Positions 8,361-17,019 are shown, counted from the first letter of the stretch. The stretch is DNA of 64,000 bases from Salinispirillum sp049115955 (GCA_049115955.1 JAGDZJ010000029.1:1-64000); one strand, 5' to 3'. The notes: generated by a model from the sequence alone, not told the origin. Numbers and translations: made by a program.

Positions 8361-9511
8361 CAGCACGAAGGACCATTGCGGTTTTCACTGGAACGCGCGC
8401 CGAGTACGGGCTTTTGTACTGGCTCTTAAGAGATATGCAAGAGGACTCAAGCATTGACCTGCGGTTGATTGTTTCTGGCACACACCTCGTTACAGGTTTT
8501 GGGCGCACGATCAGTGATATTGAGCGAGATGGTTTCGACATATCTGCGCAGGTCGATATGCTCTTAGCAAGCAACACATCTGTATCAGTCGTAAAATCCA
8601 TGGCGGTTGGTATGTTGGGATTTGCTGATGCTCTGGAACGGCTGGAGCCGGATGCCGTATTGATTTTAGGAGATCGTTATGAAGCATTAGCTATGGCGCA
8701 ATCGGCCATGATCATGGGTGTACCTATAGTACATCTGCACGGCGGTGAAGTGACGGAAGGTGCGTATGACGACGCCATTCGACACGGCATTACAAAAATG
8801 GCAAGTCTGCATTGTGTGGCGGCTGAGCCATACCGTCAGCGGGTCATTCAATTGGGTGAAGATCCTTCTCGGGTGTTTACAGTAGGTACCCTTGGGCTCG
8901 AACATTTAAAGCGAACGACGCTGCTATCACGTCAAGAGTTGAGCACACAGCTCACTTTTGATCTGACACGGGATTATTGTGTGGTTACACTTCACCCTGA
9001 AACCCATGCGCTGGAACAGACCAAGCAAACTTTAGAGGCGTTGATTACTGCGTTATCAGAATACCCTGACCTAAGCGTATTGTGGACCTATCCCAATGCT
9101 GACCAGGGCAGCCAAGAGATTATTGAGACCATAGAAACGCTTCAGAAACGGCAGCCCGAGCGTTTTAAGGCAGTGGCCAATTTAGGGTCACAACGTTATC
9201 TATCTGCAATTGCGGGCGCGAAAGCCGTAGTGGGTAATTCATCAAGTGGACTAATTGAAGCGCCTGCGTTGCACAAGCCAACGTTGAATCTTGGTAGTCG
9301 CCAATATGGACGGTTGCTGGCAGACAGTGTGGTCAGTGCTGGGATAGATGACATAAACACGGCTTTAGCGAAGGTACTATCGAAATGCTTTGCTCAACAA
9401 TGCTTAGCAGTAACCAACCCCTATGGAGATGGTGATGTGTCGCGGCGCATTATTCAACTACTAAAAACCGAAGCCTTGAGCACAAGGAAAACCTTTCATG
9501 ACGTTGGCTAA
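8357..9511 (+). CDS. legG: LegG, NDP-sugar hydrolase/2-epimerase (NeuC-like)
   Basis: LegG removes the nucleotide from the diacetamido intermediate and inverts C2, giving 2,4-diacetamido-2,4,6-trideoxymannose. The 384-residue protein has the UDP-GlcNAc 2-epimerase fold signatures: FTGTRAEYGLL at the N-terminus, HLHGGEVTEGAYDD in the middle and GNSSSGLIEAPALHKPTLNLG near the C-terminus. It starts in the legC stop codon overlap and itself overlaps legI by 14 bases. NeuC itself (sialic acid pathway) is the closest alternative, but the upstream dehydratase and aminotransferase argue for a 6-deoxy diamino substrate. Confidence 0.88.
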   Translation: MTARRTIAVFTGTRAEYGLLYWLLRDMQEDSSIDLRLIVSGTHLVTGFGRTISDIERDGFDISAQVDMLLASNTSVSVVKSMAVGMLGFADALERLEPDAVLILGDRYEALAMAQSAMIMGVPIVHLHGGEVTEGAYDDAIRHGITKMASLHCVAAEPYRQRVIQLGEDPSRVFTVGTLGLEHLKRTTLLSRQELSTQLTFDLTRDYCVVTLHPETHALEQTKQTLEALITALSEYPDLSVLWTYPNADQGSQEIIETIETLQKRQPERFKAVANLGSQRYLSAIAGAKAVVGNSSSGLIEAPALHKPTLNLGSRQYGRLLADSVVSAGIDDINTALAKVLSKCFAQQCLAVTNPYGDGDVSRRIIQLLKTEALSTRKTFHDVG

Positions 9512-10589
9512 CAAGAAACAGTCGGTTTATATCATTGCTGAAGCCGGTGTTAACCACAACGGCGATGAACAGCGCGCTTTAGACATGGTGGATGCAGCAG
9601 CAGATAGTGGTGCAAACGCAGTAAAATTCCAGACTTTCCAGGCTGATTACTTGGTTTCAGCAACGGCACCGAAAGCAAAGTATCAAACGGTTAGTACCGA
9701 TGCGACTGAGAGCCAGTTAGATATGGTACGGCAACTAGAACTTCCCTACGATTTCCATCACGAGTTGAAGGCTAGAGCGAAAGAGCGTGGCATTGATTTT
9801 GTCAGTACCGCTTTTGAGTTACCCAGCCTGCGGTTTCTGCAAACGCTCGATTTGCCTTGGTATAAAATTCCATCCGGCGAGATTACTAATGGCCCACTTT
9901 TGATGGCCTTTGCTCGTACGCAAAAACCACTGATGCTATCCACTGGCATGTCAACGCTGAGTGATATAGAAACGGCGTTGGCAATTTTGTCTTGGGGTCG
10001 TTGTCGCACAGATCAACCTGATTCGTTGTCAGCGATTTGGGAGCACTGGAGTGAGGCGCGGGCTTACCTAGGTGTGCCGCAATGGCTCACCTTGTTACAT
10101 TGTACGTCACAGTACCCAACCCCAGCGGCAGAAGTTAATCTGTTGGCACTGCGCACTCTCTACAGTACTTTCGGCGTCCCAGTCGGGTATTCTGACCATA
10201 CCGCAGGTCATCTTGCGACTACATCTGCTGTAGCACTGGGCGCAAGGGTCATAGAAAAACACTTCACCCTCGACCGTTCTCTACCTGGCCCAGACCATCA
10301 GACGTCAATGGATGTTCCTATGTTGACGGAGATGGTTGAGCGTATTCGCGAGTTGGAAGTGATGTTGGGGGATGGTATCAAAGCTCCACAACCCAGCGAA
10401 TTGGACACTCGAAAAGTAGCACGGCAACATCTTATTGCGGCACAGCCAATTGGCGCTGGTGAACTCTTAACGGTAGATAACGTTCGTACCGCAAGAACCG
10501 GACTGGGAGTATCTCCGATCCACTACTGGGATGCTTTGGGTACTATCTCACAGTTGGAGCTTGCTCCAGGAGAGGTCATTCGTGTCTAG
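9498..10589 (+). CDS. legI: LegI, N,N'-diacetyllegionaminic acid synthase (NeuB family)
   Basis: LegI condenses the six-carbon sugar with phosphoenolpyruvate to form the nine-carbon acid. The NeuB TIM-barrel begins with IIAEAGVNHNGDEQRAL and includes KFQTF, IPSGEITN, STGMST and GYSDHTAG, all hallmark segments for PEP and metal binding. From about residue 295 the C-terminal antifreeze-like (SAF) domain follows (RQHLIAAQPIGAGELL). At 363 residues it is somewhat longer than many homologues because of an insertion near residue 165 (SWGRCRTDQPDSLS region). It overlaps both flanking genes. It could in principle be a Pse or Neu synthase; the gene set favours Leg. Confidence 0.88.
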   Translation: MTLANKKQSVYIIAEAGVNHNGDEQRALDMVDAAADSGANAVKFQTFQADYLVSATAPKAKYQTVSTDATESQLDMVRQLELPYDFHHELKARAKERGIDFVSTAFELPSLRFLQTLDLPWYKIPSGEITNGPLLMAFARTQKPLMLSTGMSTLSDIETALAILSWGRCRTDQPDSLSAIWEHWSEARAYLGVPQWLTLLHCTSQYPTPAAEVNLLALRTLYSTFGVPVGYSDHTAGHLATTSAVALGARVIEKHFTLDRSLPGPDHQTSMDVPMLTEMVERIRELEVMLGDGIKAPQPSELDTRKVARQHLIAAQPIGAGELLTVDNVRTARTGLGVSPIHYWDALGTISQLELAPGEVIRV

Positions 10590-11211
10590 ATTAAACCACG
10601 CTGCCATATTAGGCGCAGGTGGCCATGGCAAGGTAATTGCTGAGATTATAGAAGACTTAGGGTTCGCAACGGTAGACTTGTTCGATAATGAATGGCCAGA
10701 CCTCAACAGGAAAGGTAGTTGGTTTGTCGTTGGTAAGGAAAGTGAGTTTTTTGAGCGTCTTGACAACTTTGAATGCCTAGCAATTGCATACACAAACAAC
10801 CAACGAAGGTTGAGTATTATTAATCAACTACTTGCTATGAGCGTCGAGCCAATGCCTATCGTTCATCGTAAAGCAATGATAAGCAAGCGCAGCAAGATAG
10901 GTTTTGGTACTCAAGTTTGCATAGGTGCAATCGTACAAACAGACGTTGAGTTAGGGCACGGTGTAATCATTAATACCGCAGCGTCTATAGATCATGATTG
11001 TCAAATTGCGGATGGCGTACAAGTTGGACCTGGAGCGAGGTTAGCGGGTGGTGTGAGTATAGGTAATTGTGCCACGATAGGTGCAGGAGCTATTTTATTG
11101 CCAAATATAAGTGTAGGTCATAGTGCTGTCGTTGGGGCAGGGAGTGTTGTGCTACATGACGTTCCTCCAGAAACTACCGTTGTGGGTAGGCCTGCTAGAA
11201 GCATTCAGTGA
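10582..11211 (+). CDS. legH: LegH, sugar N-acetyltransferase (NeuD/PglD-type left-handed beta-helix)
   Basis: This protein probably transfers acetyl from acetyl-CoA to the 4-amino group made by LegC. A Rossmann-like N-terminus (AAILGAGGHGKVIAEI) is followed from about residue 95 by hexapeptide repeats (KIGFGTQVCIGAIVQ, VQVGPGARLAGGVSIG, ATIGAGAILLP) that form the left-handed beta-helix, with HDC near residue 138 resembling the catalytic His region of PglD. I use the GTG at 10582, 6 bases after an AGGAGAGG ribosome-binding site and overlapping legI by 8 bases, because the longer frame from 10531 would run deep inside legI. The result is 209 residues, normal for the family. Confidence 0.82.
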   Translation: MSRLNHAAILGAGGHGKVIAEIIEDLGFATVDLFDNEWPDLNRKGSWFVVGKESEFFERLDNFECLAIAYTNNQRRLSIINQLLAMSVEPMPIVHRKAMISKRSKIGFGTQVCIGAIVQTDVELGHGVIINTAASIDHDCQIADGVQVGPGARLAGGVSIGNCATIGAGAILLPNISVGHSAVVGAGSVVLHDVPPETTVVGRPARSIQ

Positions 11212-11247
11212 TAGCAAACTGCATGCTCAATGGGATCTTATTCACAA

Positions 11248-11274
11248 TAAAGTTTTTTCTTTGTAAGTCGATAC
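11248..11274 (+). promoter_or_regulatory. Candidate FliA (sigma-28) promoter upstream of ptmE
   Basis: The -35 TAAAGTTT is exact and is followed after 11 bases by GTCGATAC, six of eight matches to the GCCGATAA -10 consensus. The spacing is identical to the perfect FliA promoter at 22798-22824. It lies in the 99-base gap between legH and ptmE, the largest gap within the leg/ptm operon. Confidence 0.6.
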
Positions 11275-11310
11275 AGATGTATAACTGGCATGCTCATTGA
11301 GGTGGAAAAC

Positions 11311-12357
11311 ATGAAACAGTGGCAACGTACGTTGGTATCTGCTGACTTACCCATGGTGCAAGCCATCTCAGTACTGAATGAAAGTGGGCTACGTATTCTC
11401 TTAGTGGTAGATGCTGAGTGCCGACTGCGTGGGACGGTTACAGATGGAGACATCAGACGAGCGTTACTCAATGGTTATTCGTTGGACGTTCCCCTTGATC
11501 AGGTAATGAACCCTGAGCCCGTCAGCGCGCCGTTGAATTGGTCGCGCAGTAAATTTGCAAAGGTGATGCAAGAACATCAGGTCCTGCAGTTGCCGATCGT
11601 AAGCCACGACAATAAAGTGGTCGGTTTAGAGACTCTTCTTACTACATCTGATTTTCCGAAACGAGACAATGCCATTTTTCTGATGGCGGGTGGCTTTGGG
11701 ACGCGCTTACGACCACTGACCGATGAATGCCCAAAACCTCTACTAAAAATAGGTGGAAAACCAATCCTTGAGATTATTCTAGAAGGTTTCATTGCGGCTG
11801 GCTTCCATCGTTTTTTTATCTCTACTCACTATATGGGTGATAAGATTCGGGATCATTTTGGAGATGGAACTCGCTGGGGTGTAACCATAGAGTATGTTGA
11901 AGAAAAGGTGCCCCTTGGGACCGCCGGCTCTCTCAGCTTGTTGCCAGAAGTGGCCCTAAATAGTCCGGTCTTTGTCATGAATGGGGATCTGTTGACGCAA
12001 TTAAATTTTAACAGTCTTTTAGATTTTCATATTGAACACCAATCCATGGCGACAATGTGCGTGCGTGAGCATGAATTTCAAATACCCTACGGTGTTGTTA
12101 AAAACAATGGTCAGAGTATTGCTTCAATAGTTGAAAAGCCTACGGAGAAGTTTTTCATCAATGCTGGAATATATGTATTGTCACCAGCGTTAATTAAAAC
12201 GGTTCCCGAGAAAACAAAGTTGGATATGCCTGATCTTTTTTTAAAGGCAATTGGTGGTGGTCATTCTGTCAATATGTTTCCGTTGCATGAATATTGGATG
12301 GATATTGGCAGGCTAGAAGATTTTAAGCGTGCTCAACATGATTTTATCGCATTATGA
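11311..12357 (+). CDS. ptmE: PtmE-like sugar-1-phosphate guanylyltransferase with N-terminal CBS domains
   Basis: PtmE of Campylobacter makes GDP-GlcNAc, the precursor used by LegB. The protein carries two CBS motifs (residues about 5-115; LLVVDAECRLRGTVTDGDIRRALL and LPIVSHDNKVVG) followed by a nucleotidyltransferase domain with FLMAGGFGTRLRPLT, PKPLLKIGGKPILE and VMNGDLLT. I chose the ATG at 11311 because GAGGTGG lies just upstream; the ATG at 11290 has no such site. It ends with an ATGA overlap with the oxidoreductase gene. Guanylyl specificity is inferred from gene context, since related enzymes use other NTPs. Confidence 0.82.
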   Translation: MKQWQRTLVSADLPMVQAISVLNESGLRILLVVDAECRLRGTVTDGDIRRALLNGYSLDVPLDQVMNPEPVSAPLNWSRSKFAKVMQEHQVLQLPIVSHDNKVVGLETLLTTSDFPKRDNAIFLMAGGFGTRLRPLTDECPKPLLKIGGKPILEIILEGFIAAGFHRFFISTHYMGDKIRDHFGDGTRWGVTIEYVEEKVPLGTAGSLSLLPEVALNSPVFVMNGDLLTQLNFNSLLDFHIEHQSMATMCVREHEFQIPYGVVKNNGQSIASIVEKPTEKFFINAGIYVLSPALIKTVPEKTKLDMPDLFLKAIGGGHSVNMFPLHEYWMDIGRLEDFKRAQHDFIAL

Positions 12358-13361
12358 TGAACACGATTAAAAATGTATTGGTTGTGGGATCTGGTGCCAT
12401 AGCGAAGAGGCATATCAGGAATATAAAGACACTTTTCCCTGAATCATCCATCTTGTTAGTGTTTCCGACCGGGCGTCAGGCTTTGGAGGGTGAGTTCGAT
12501 CACGATGTTAGTGTTACTGCTTGGTCCGAGATCGGTCATGTTGCCTTTGACGCTGCTATAGTAGCCTCCTCGTCATCCACTCACCTGGAATATAGTTTTC
12601 CCTTGGCAGAAATGGGTATCCCTGTGTTGATCGAAAAACCCATAGCACATGATGCAAAGGCGTTTGGCGTGACTTTCGATAAAATATCGGTGTTACCGCC
12701 GCAAGTGCTTGTCGCTTACAATATGCGCTTCCTTTCTTCCGCAAATAAAATTAAGCAAATGTTGAGCGAGGGTGCTGTCGGTCGACTAGCTGGCGTTCAT
12801 GCGTTGGTCGGCCAGTACTTACCCGATTGGCGACCGCAGAAAGACTACCGAACCAGTGTGTCGGCGCGAACGGAATTGGGCGGTGGTGTTTTATTAGAGT
12901 TAAGTCATGAATTCGATTACTTGAGATGGCTGTTTGGTGACTTCACGGGTGGATTCTGCCATGCAAGAACGTCGGGTTTACTAGAGCTGAAAGTTGAAGA
13001 TACTGCAGACGTTATTTTGGAACATGCCGGTGGCTGGGTGGCCAATGTCCATTTGGACATGTTACGCCGCGAGCCTAGTCGTCATTGTACTATCGTCGGA
13101 GAACATGGGACTCTGACTTGGGATATATTAAACAATACTATCTACAGACAAATGAGCGGTGAACATCAGAAAACCTTGATCTATGATGGAAGCGGGTGGG
13201 ATAGAAACAATATGTATATTGATATGTTGGTGTCGTGTTTTGCCGTTGAAGGTTGGCAAGACGATAGGAGGTGTACTGTAGATTTTGCTTGGCAGACGTT
13301 GCAATTGGTAGATATTTTGAAAGAGTCAAGCCGGTCAAGATCCTGGCAGGAATTGCGATGA
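12354..13361 (+). CDS. Gfo/Idh/MocA-family oxidoreductase of the ptm cluster
   Basis: A 335-residue NAD(P)-dependent oxidoreductase with an N-terminal Rossmann motif (VLVVGSGAIAKRHIRNI), the EKP motif typical of the family (IPVLIEKPIAHD, about residue 93) and a C-terminal domain containing GGGVLLELSHEFDYLRWL, where the His lies in the usual catalytic segment. It sits between ptmE and legF with 4-base overlaps on both sides, the position held by a similar oxidoreductase in Campylobacter-type ptm clusters. Its reaction is not settled by sequence; it may supply or modify the hexosamine precursor or the final sugar. ATGs at 12354 and 12357 are both possible starts. Confidence 0.8.
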   Translation: MMNTIKNVLVVGSGAIAKRHIRNIKTLFPESSILLVFPTGRQALEGEFDHDVSVTAWSEIGHVAFDAAIVASSSSTHLEYSFPLAEMGIPVLIEKPIAHDAKAFGVTFDKISVLPPQVLVAYNMRFLSSANKIKQMLSEGAVGRLAGVHALVGQYLPDWRPQKDYRTSVSARTELGGGVLLELSHEFDYLRWLFGDFTGGFCHARTSGLLELKVEDTADVILEHAGGWVANVHLDMLRREPSRHCTIVGEHGTLTWDILNNTIYRQMSGEHQKTLIYDGSGWDRNNMYIDMLVSCFAVEGWQDDRRCTVDFAWQTLQLVDILKESSRSRSWQELR

Positions 13362-14065
13362 TCACGAGAGGCCAAAAGGTGCAAAAAGTCATTGCATTTG
13401 TTTTTGCGCGAGGTGGCTCTAAAGGTGTGCTCAGAAAGAATGTGCGCATGCTGGTTGACAAGCCATTGCTTTACTATTCGATTGATTTAGCGCATCAACT
13501 ACCTGAAATAGACGACATATATGTATCAACGGAAGATTCTGAAATTGCTGATCTAGCATTGCAGCGCGGCGCCAAGGTGGTTCCGCGACCAGCAGAAATG
13601 GCCACAGATAAGGCAGAAGAGTGGCAAGCTTGGCAGCATGCGGTTCAATATGTGCAAACGAAGGGTGTGGGATTTGATGTGTTTATCAGTTTGCCCACCA
13701 CCAGTCCGTTGCGGAGCCGCGCAGACATAGAGCAATGCCTATACGCGTTGAACGATCAGGTTGACATGGTAGTCACGGCGTCAGAATCAGCTAGAAATCC
13801 CTATTTTAATATGGTGACGGTAGACGATGTAGGGCATTGTCGACCTGTGATAGCGGGGTATTCTATTGCCAACCGGCAGCAGGCTCCCAAAACATTTGAC
13901 CTAACTACGCTAGCCTATGTAACGACGCCAAAGTTCATTTTAAGCGCCGGTGGTGTGCTGGAAGGTGTGACAAAGCTTGTTGAAGTGCCACGAAGTCGAG
14001 CACTGGATATTGATACTGAATACGACTTAAAACTGGCCGAGATGATGATAAAACATGATATTTGA
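13358..14065 (+). CDS. legF: LegF, CMP-legionaminic acid synthetase (CMP-NeuA family)
   Basis: LegF activates the nonulosonic acid with CTP to give the CMP-sugar donor for glycosyltransferases. After the ATG at 13358 (ATGA overlap with the preceding gene) the sequence reads VIAFVFARGGSKGVLRKNVR, the CTP-binding signature of NeuA/KdsB enzymes. Further family segments are PLLYYSID, PTTSPLRSRADIE and LDIDTEYDLKLAE. At 235 residues the length is normal. The longer frame from 13271 runs inside the upstream gene and was not used. CMP-Pse or CMP-Neu synthetase activity cannot be excluded by sequence only. Confidence 0.88.
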   Translation: MITRGQKVQKVIAFVFARGGSKGVLRKNVRMLVDKPLLYYSIDLAHQLPEIDDIYVSTEDSEIADLALQRGAKVVPRPAEMATDKAEEWQAWQHAVQYVQTKGVGFDVFISLPTTSPLRSRADIEQCLYALNDQVDMVVTASESARNPYFNMVTVDDVGHCRPVIAGYSIANRQQAPKTFDLTTLAYVTTPKFILSAGGVLEGVTKLVEVPRSRALDIDTEYDLKLAEMMIKHDI

Positions 14066-14828
14066 AGACCTGAAGGATAAGACAATCATTGTCTTCGGCG
14101 CCTGTGGACGGATAGGCCGGGCGGTGACAGTGGCAATGGAAGGAGCAGGCGCGTGGGTGGTAGCGGTCGATCTGGATGCTAGGGCACTGGAAGAATTAGC
14201 GCTTGCCAACGGAGAAAAGCATGTTGTTGATATTTCGGACAGAAACGCCTTGCGTGAGTTGTTTGCACGATTTGCAAATAGCGGCGCCAAGCCCTGTGCT
14301 GCCGTCAATGCCTGTTATCCAATAGGAAAGAATTACGGTGCCGATTTTTTCGATGTTGAATACGACGACTTTTGTGACAATGTCAGTCGTCATTTGGGTG
14401 GCTTTTTTGTCGTGATGCAAGCCTGTGCTGAATACTCGCTGACGGAACAGTCAGCATTTTCCTTGGTCAATCTATCGTCTATTTACGGTGTAACCGCTCC
14501 GCGTCTGGATATCTATGAACAGACCAACATGACCATGCCTATTGAATACGCCGCGATTAAAGCAGGTATCCAGCATATGCAAGCATTTGTAACCTCCTAC
14601 ACGAAAGGCTCATTGTTTCGCGTTAACTCAGTGAGCCCAGGTGGGATTCTCGATAACCAGCCAGCCCGTTTTTTGGCGGCCTATCAATCGTATTCCCGTT
14701 CCAAAGGAATGCTGGATGCAGAAGACATCACGGGCGGCATTCTGTTTCTGTGTAGTTCGGCGTCGAGCTACATCTGCGGTCAGAATGTAGTGATAGATGA
14801 TGGTTTTACTTTGGGTGGGCGTCGATAA
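14055..14828 (+). CDS. ptmA: PtmA-like short-chain dehydrogenase/reductase, flagellin modification
   Basis: A classical SDR of 257 residues: the cofactor motif is GACGRIGRAV near the N-terminus, NACYP matches the structural Asn region, and the catalytic triad is the Ser in NLSSIYG with Tyr165 and Lys169 (YAAIK). A C-terminal SPGGI segment follows. It overlaps legF by 11 bases. Campylobacter PtmA occupies the same position beside the CMP-sugar synthetase and is required for legionaminic-type flagellin glycans. The exact substrate is not known from sequence. Confidence 0.8.
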   Translation: MIFEDLKDKTIIVFGACGRIGRAVTVAMEGAGAWVVAVDLDARALEELALANGEKHVVDISDRNALRELFARFANSGAKPCAAVNACYPIGKNYGADFFDVEYDDFCDNVSRHLGGFFVVMQACAEYSLTEQSAFSLVNLSSIYGVTAPRLDIYEQTNMTMPIEYAAIKAGIQHMQAFVTSYTKGSLFRVNSVSPGGILDNQPARFLAAYQSYSRSKGMLDAEDITGGILFLCSSASSYICGQNVVIDDGFTLGGRR

Positions 14829-14846
14829 TCAAACGGAGATTAAGCT

Positions 14847-15611
14847 ATGACTAAGAAGAATAAAATTGGTGAACATTCTTCTGCTTCGGCTAACGAAGTA
14901 GAAGACTGGCAGAAGTTAAGAAAACATCATATGAATTTAGTTGCGAATACCGATTATAACTGGAATATGCATTCATTGGCAACTTTAAGCAGGCAGTCAT
15001 TGAGCAGAATTTTGTATTGGAATCAATTATATGGGAAAATAATTGAGGTTCCAGGTGTGATCATGGAGTTTGGAGTTCATTGGGGTGCATCAATAAATAT
15101 ATTGACGGCACTTAGGGGTATTTATGAGCCTTATAATTATTCTAGAAAAATTATTGGTTTTGATACATTTTCGGGGTTTCTTGGTGTAGATATAACTCAA
15201 GATGGAAAAATAGCCGAGGACGGTGATTATTCAGTTTCCGATGATTATGAAAAAGCATTGAATGATATTTTAGATTTGCAAGAAAAGAATGCGCCTTTAA
15301 ATCATTTGAAAAAGTTTGAGTTGATAAAGGGAGATGCGGCACTCGAGGTGAATAGGTATCTAGAAAAAAATTCTCAATCTGTGGTCGCAATGGCCATATT
15401 TGATATGGATATTTATGCTCCTACTAAAAAAGTGTTGGAATCAATTGTTCCGAGGTTAACCAGAGGATCCTTGATTGTATTTGATGAGCTAAATTGCGAG
15501 AAGTTTCCAGGTGAGACAAGGGCGGTAGATGAAGTATTAGGCATAAACAATTTGAAGCTCAGGCGCGATCCAAACATGCCATTTTGTTCTTGGGCCGTCT
15601 TTGGCGAATGA
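14847..15611 (+). CDS. TylF/MycF-type SAM-dependent sugar O-methyltransferase
   Basis: The 254-residue protein resembles macrocin O-methyltransferase-type enzymes. The SAM-binding loop is GVIMEFGVHWGASINILTAL (about residues 71-90), followed by KIIGFDTFSGF. A metal-binding segment, AIFDMDIYAPTKKVLE, matches the Asp-rich Mg2+ site of the family, and SLIVFDELNCEKFPGET follows. A ribosome-binding site (GGAGAT) lies upstream. Base composition drops sharply from here to about 19095, unlike the leg/ptm genes. Position at the end of a sugar pathway suggests methylation of the flagellar glycan; peptide or lipid substrates are possible. Confidence 0.72.
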   Translation: MTKKNKIGEHSSASANEVEDWQKLRKHHMNLVANTDYNWNMHSLATLSRQSLSRILYWNQLYGKIIEVPGVIMEFGVHWGASINILTALRGIYEPYNYSRKIIGFDTFSGFLGVDITQDGKIAEDGDYSVSDDYEKALNDILDLQEKNAPLNHLKKFELIKGDAALEVNRYLEKNSQSVVAMAIFDMDIYAPTKKVLESIVPRLTRGSLIVFDELNCEKFPGETRAVDEVLGINNLKLRRDPNMPFCSWAVFGE

Positions 15612-15654
15612 TTAAATGTACTTTTTGTTTTAAATGATCATGAGGGATTGAGTT

Positions 15655-17019
15655 ATGCGAGTAATGTTTCAAAATCATGCTAGCCTTCTGTTTGAGATGG
15701 ATGGCCATTATTTGTTAACAGACCCTTGGCACGAAAAACCAGCTTTTGGTAGCTGGCTCCCTACATATCCAAGTTACGTTCATCCTGTATACTTGGCTGC
15801 ACTAAAAGATAAATTATCAATTTTAATATCACATGGGCATGATGATCATTTCGATGACGAAGTGTTGGCACTATTCGATAAGGAGACTATTTTTATAACA
15901 GCAAACTTTAAAGCCCCTTCAGTTGTTAATAGACTCAAAAAATTGGGTTTTAATAATATAATTTTGATTGGGGAGGAGGAGAATAAGATTAACAACAAAT
16001 GGGTGGTATCTTCTTTCGTTGTAGAAGAATTTTCACATGATGATGCCATTTATTTGATAAGGACTGAGTCTGGTGCGGTTATACACGCGAACGATAATTG
16101 GAATGAGTTCCGCGGGGACCACGTAAAGCTTATAAAAAAGCGTTGTGATGAATATGATAGGAAATCAATAGCTTTATTCTCTCAATCAAATTCAGCCAGT
16201 GGATTTCCTTTGAATTACCGGTGCTTTAGCGCTGAAGATAAAAGAAGTCTACTGGAGAAGAAGATTTTGGATATGTTAAAAGGTGCTGATGAGAATGCCA
16301 ATCATCTGGGTGTTGATCAGTTTTATGCTTATGCTGGTTTTGCTACGCCTTACGTGAAAAGTAAATTTTATCATTTAGAATCAATTTTTGTAGATCAAGA
16401 AAATATAGATGACTTGATAGCGGGGTCAGGAATTCGCTGTAAGGTAAAGAGTATTGTTCCTGGGACGATACTAGATTTCCCAAGCGCAAAAACATCAGAG
16501 CCTTTCGTTACTGGATATACAGGAAACTACTTTAAGGCTGTTTCTGATGGGTATTATAATAAATATAATAAGTTGAATGGGTGTTTAAGCTATAGTACGA
16601 ATTATAGTAGGTCTGACGTCGATGTTGATCTTCTCGAGTACTTCATGTTTCAATTCAATGACTTCGTTATTAAAAGAGTTGCGAATATTGATTCGCATCA
16701 AAAGGGTATCTTGGGAAAAACATTTAAATTTATTTTAGAGTGTGATGATAATGTCGTTGTTGAAAGGTCTATAATGTTTGGGACTGGACTGGTTCAAAAT
16801 ATCGAAAAACCGAATAAAACATGTTTTGTTCAAGCGTCAGTTATGATGCATGTCATCAAGGGTCAGGCGTTGTTTGAGGATCTCTATACTGGGTATAATG
16901 CCGAATGGTCAAGATACCCAGTTGAAGTCTATAATCGTGATATAATTATGATGATTGTTATGTTTAGTTATGTTTATAAGAATAGAATTTATCCTAGTTT
17001 AATTGCATCACAAATCTAG
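15655..17019 (+). CDS. Metallo-beta-lactamase-fold protein resembling CMP-N-acetylneuraminate hydroxylase, without Rieske domain
   Basis: The 454-residue protein starts with a strand-rich N-terminus (MRVMFQNHASLLFEMDG, then TDPW) and has the metal-binding HGHDDH at residues 60-65. ASGFP (181-185), a stretch with YAYAGFATPYVKSKF, and VPGTILDF resemble, in order and spacing, the catalytic region of vertebrate CMP-Neu5Ac hydroxylase (SGFP, the FAGYFVE segment and the PGATLDL segment). No Cys/His Rieske cluster precedes it. The C-terminal part ends SVMMHVIKGQALFEDLY and VYNRDIIMMIVMFSYVYKNR. It could act on the CMP-legionaminic acid or its N-acyl groups, perhaps with a separate electron donor. 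The assignment is from remembered motifs; a general MBL hydrolase is the alternative. It is AT-rich like its neighbours. Confidence 0.6.
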   Translation: MRVMFQNHASLLFEMDGHYLLTDPWHEKPAFGSWLPTYPSYVHPVYLAALKDKLSILISHGHDDHFDDEVLALFDKETIFITANFKAPSVVNRLKKLGFNNIILIGEEENKINNKWVVSSFVVEEFSHDDAIYLIRTESGAVIHANDNWNEFRGDHVKLIKKRCDEYDRKSIALFSQSNSASGFPLNYRCFSAEDKRSLLEKKILDMLKGADENANHLGVDQFYAYAGFATPYVKSKFYHLESIFVDQENIDDLIAGSGIRCKVKSIVPGTILDFPSAKTSEPFVTGYTGNYFKAVSDGYYNKYNKLNGCLSYSTNYSRSDVDVDLLEYFMFQFNDFVIKRVANIDSHQKGILGKTFKFILECDDNVVVERSIMFGTGLVQNIEKPNKTCFVQASVMMHVIKGQALFEDLYTGYNAEWSRYPVEVYNRDIIMMIVMFSYVYKNRIYPSLIASQI

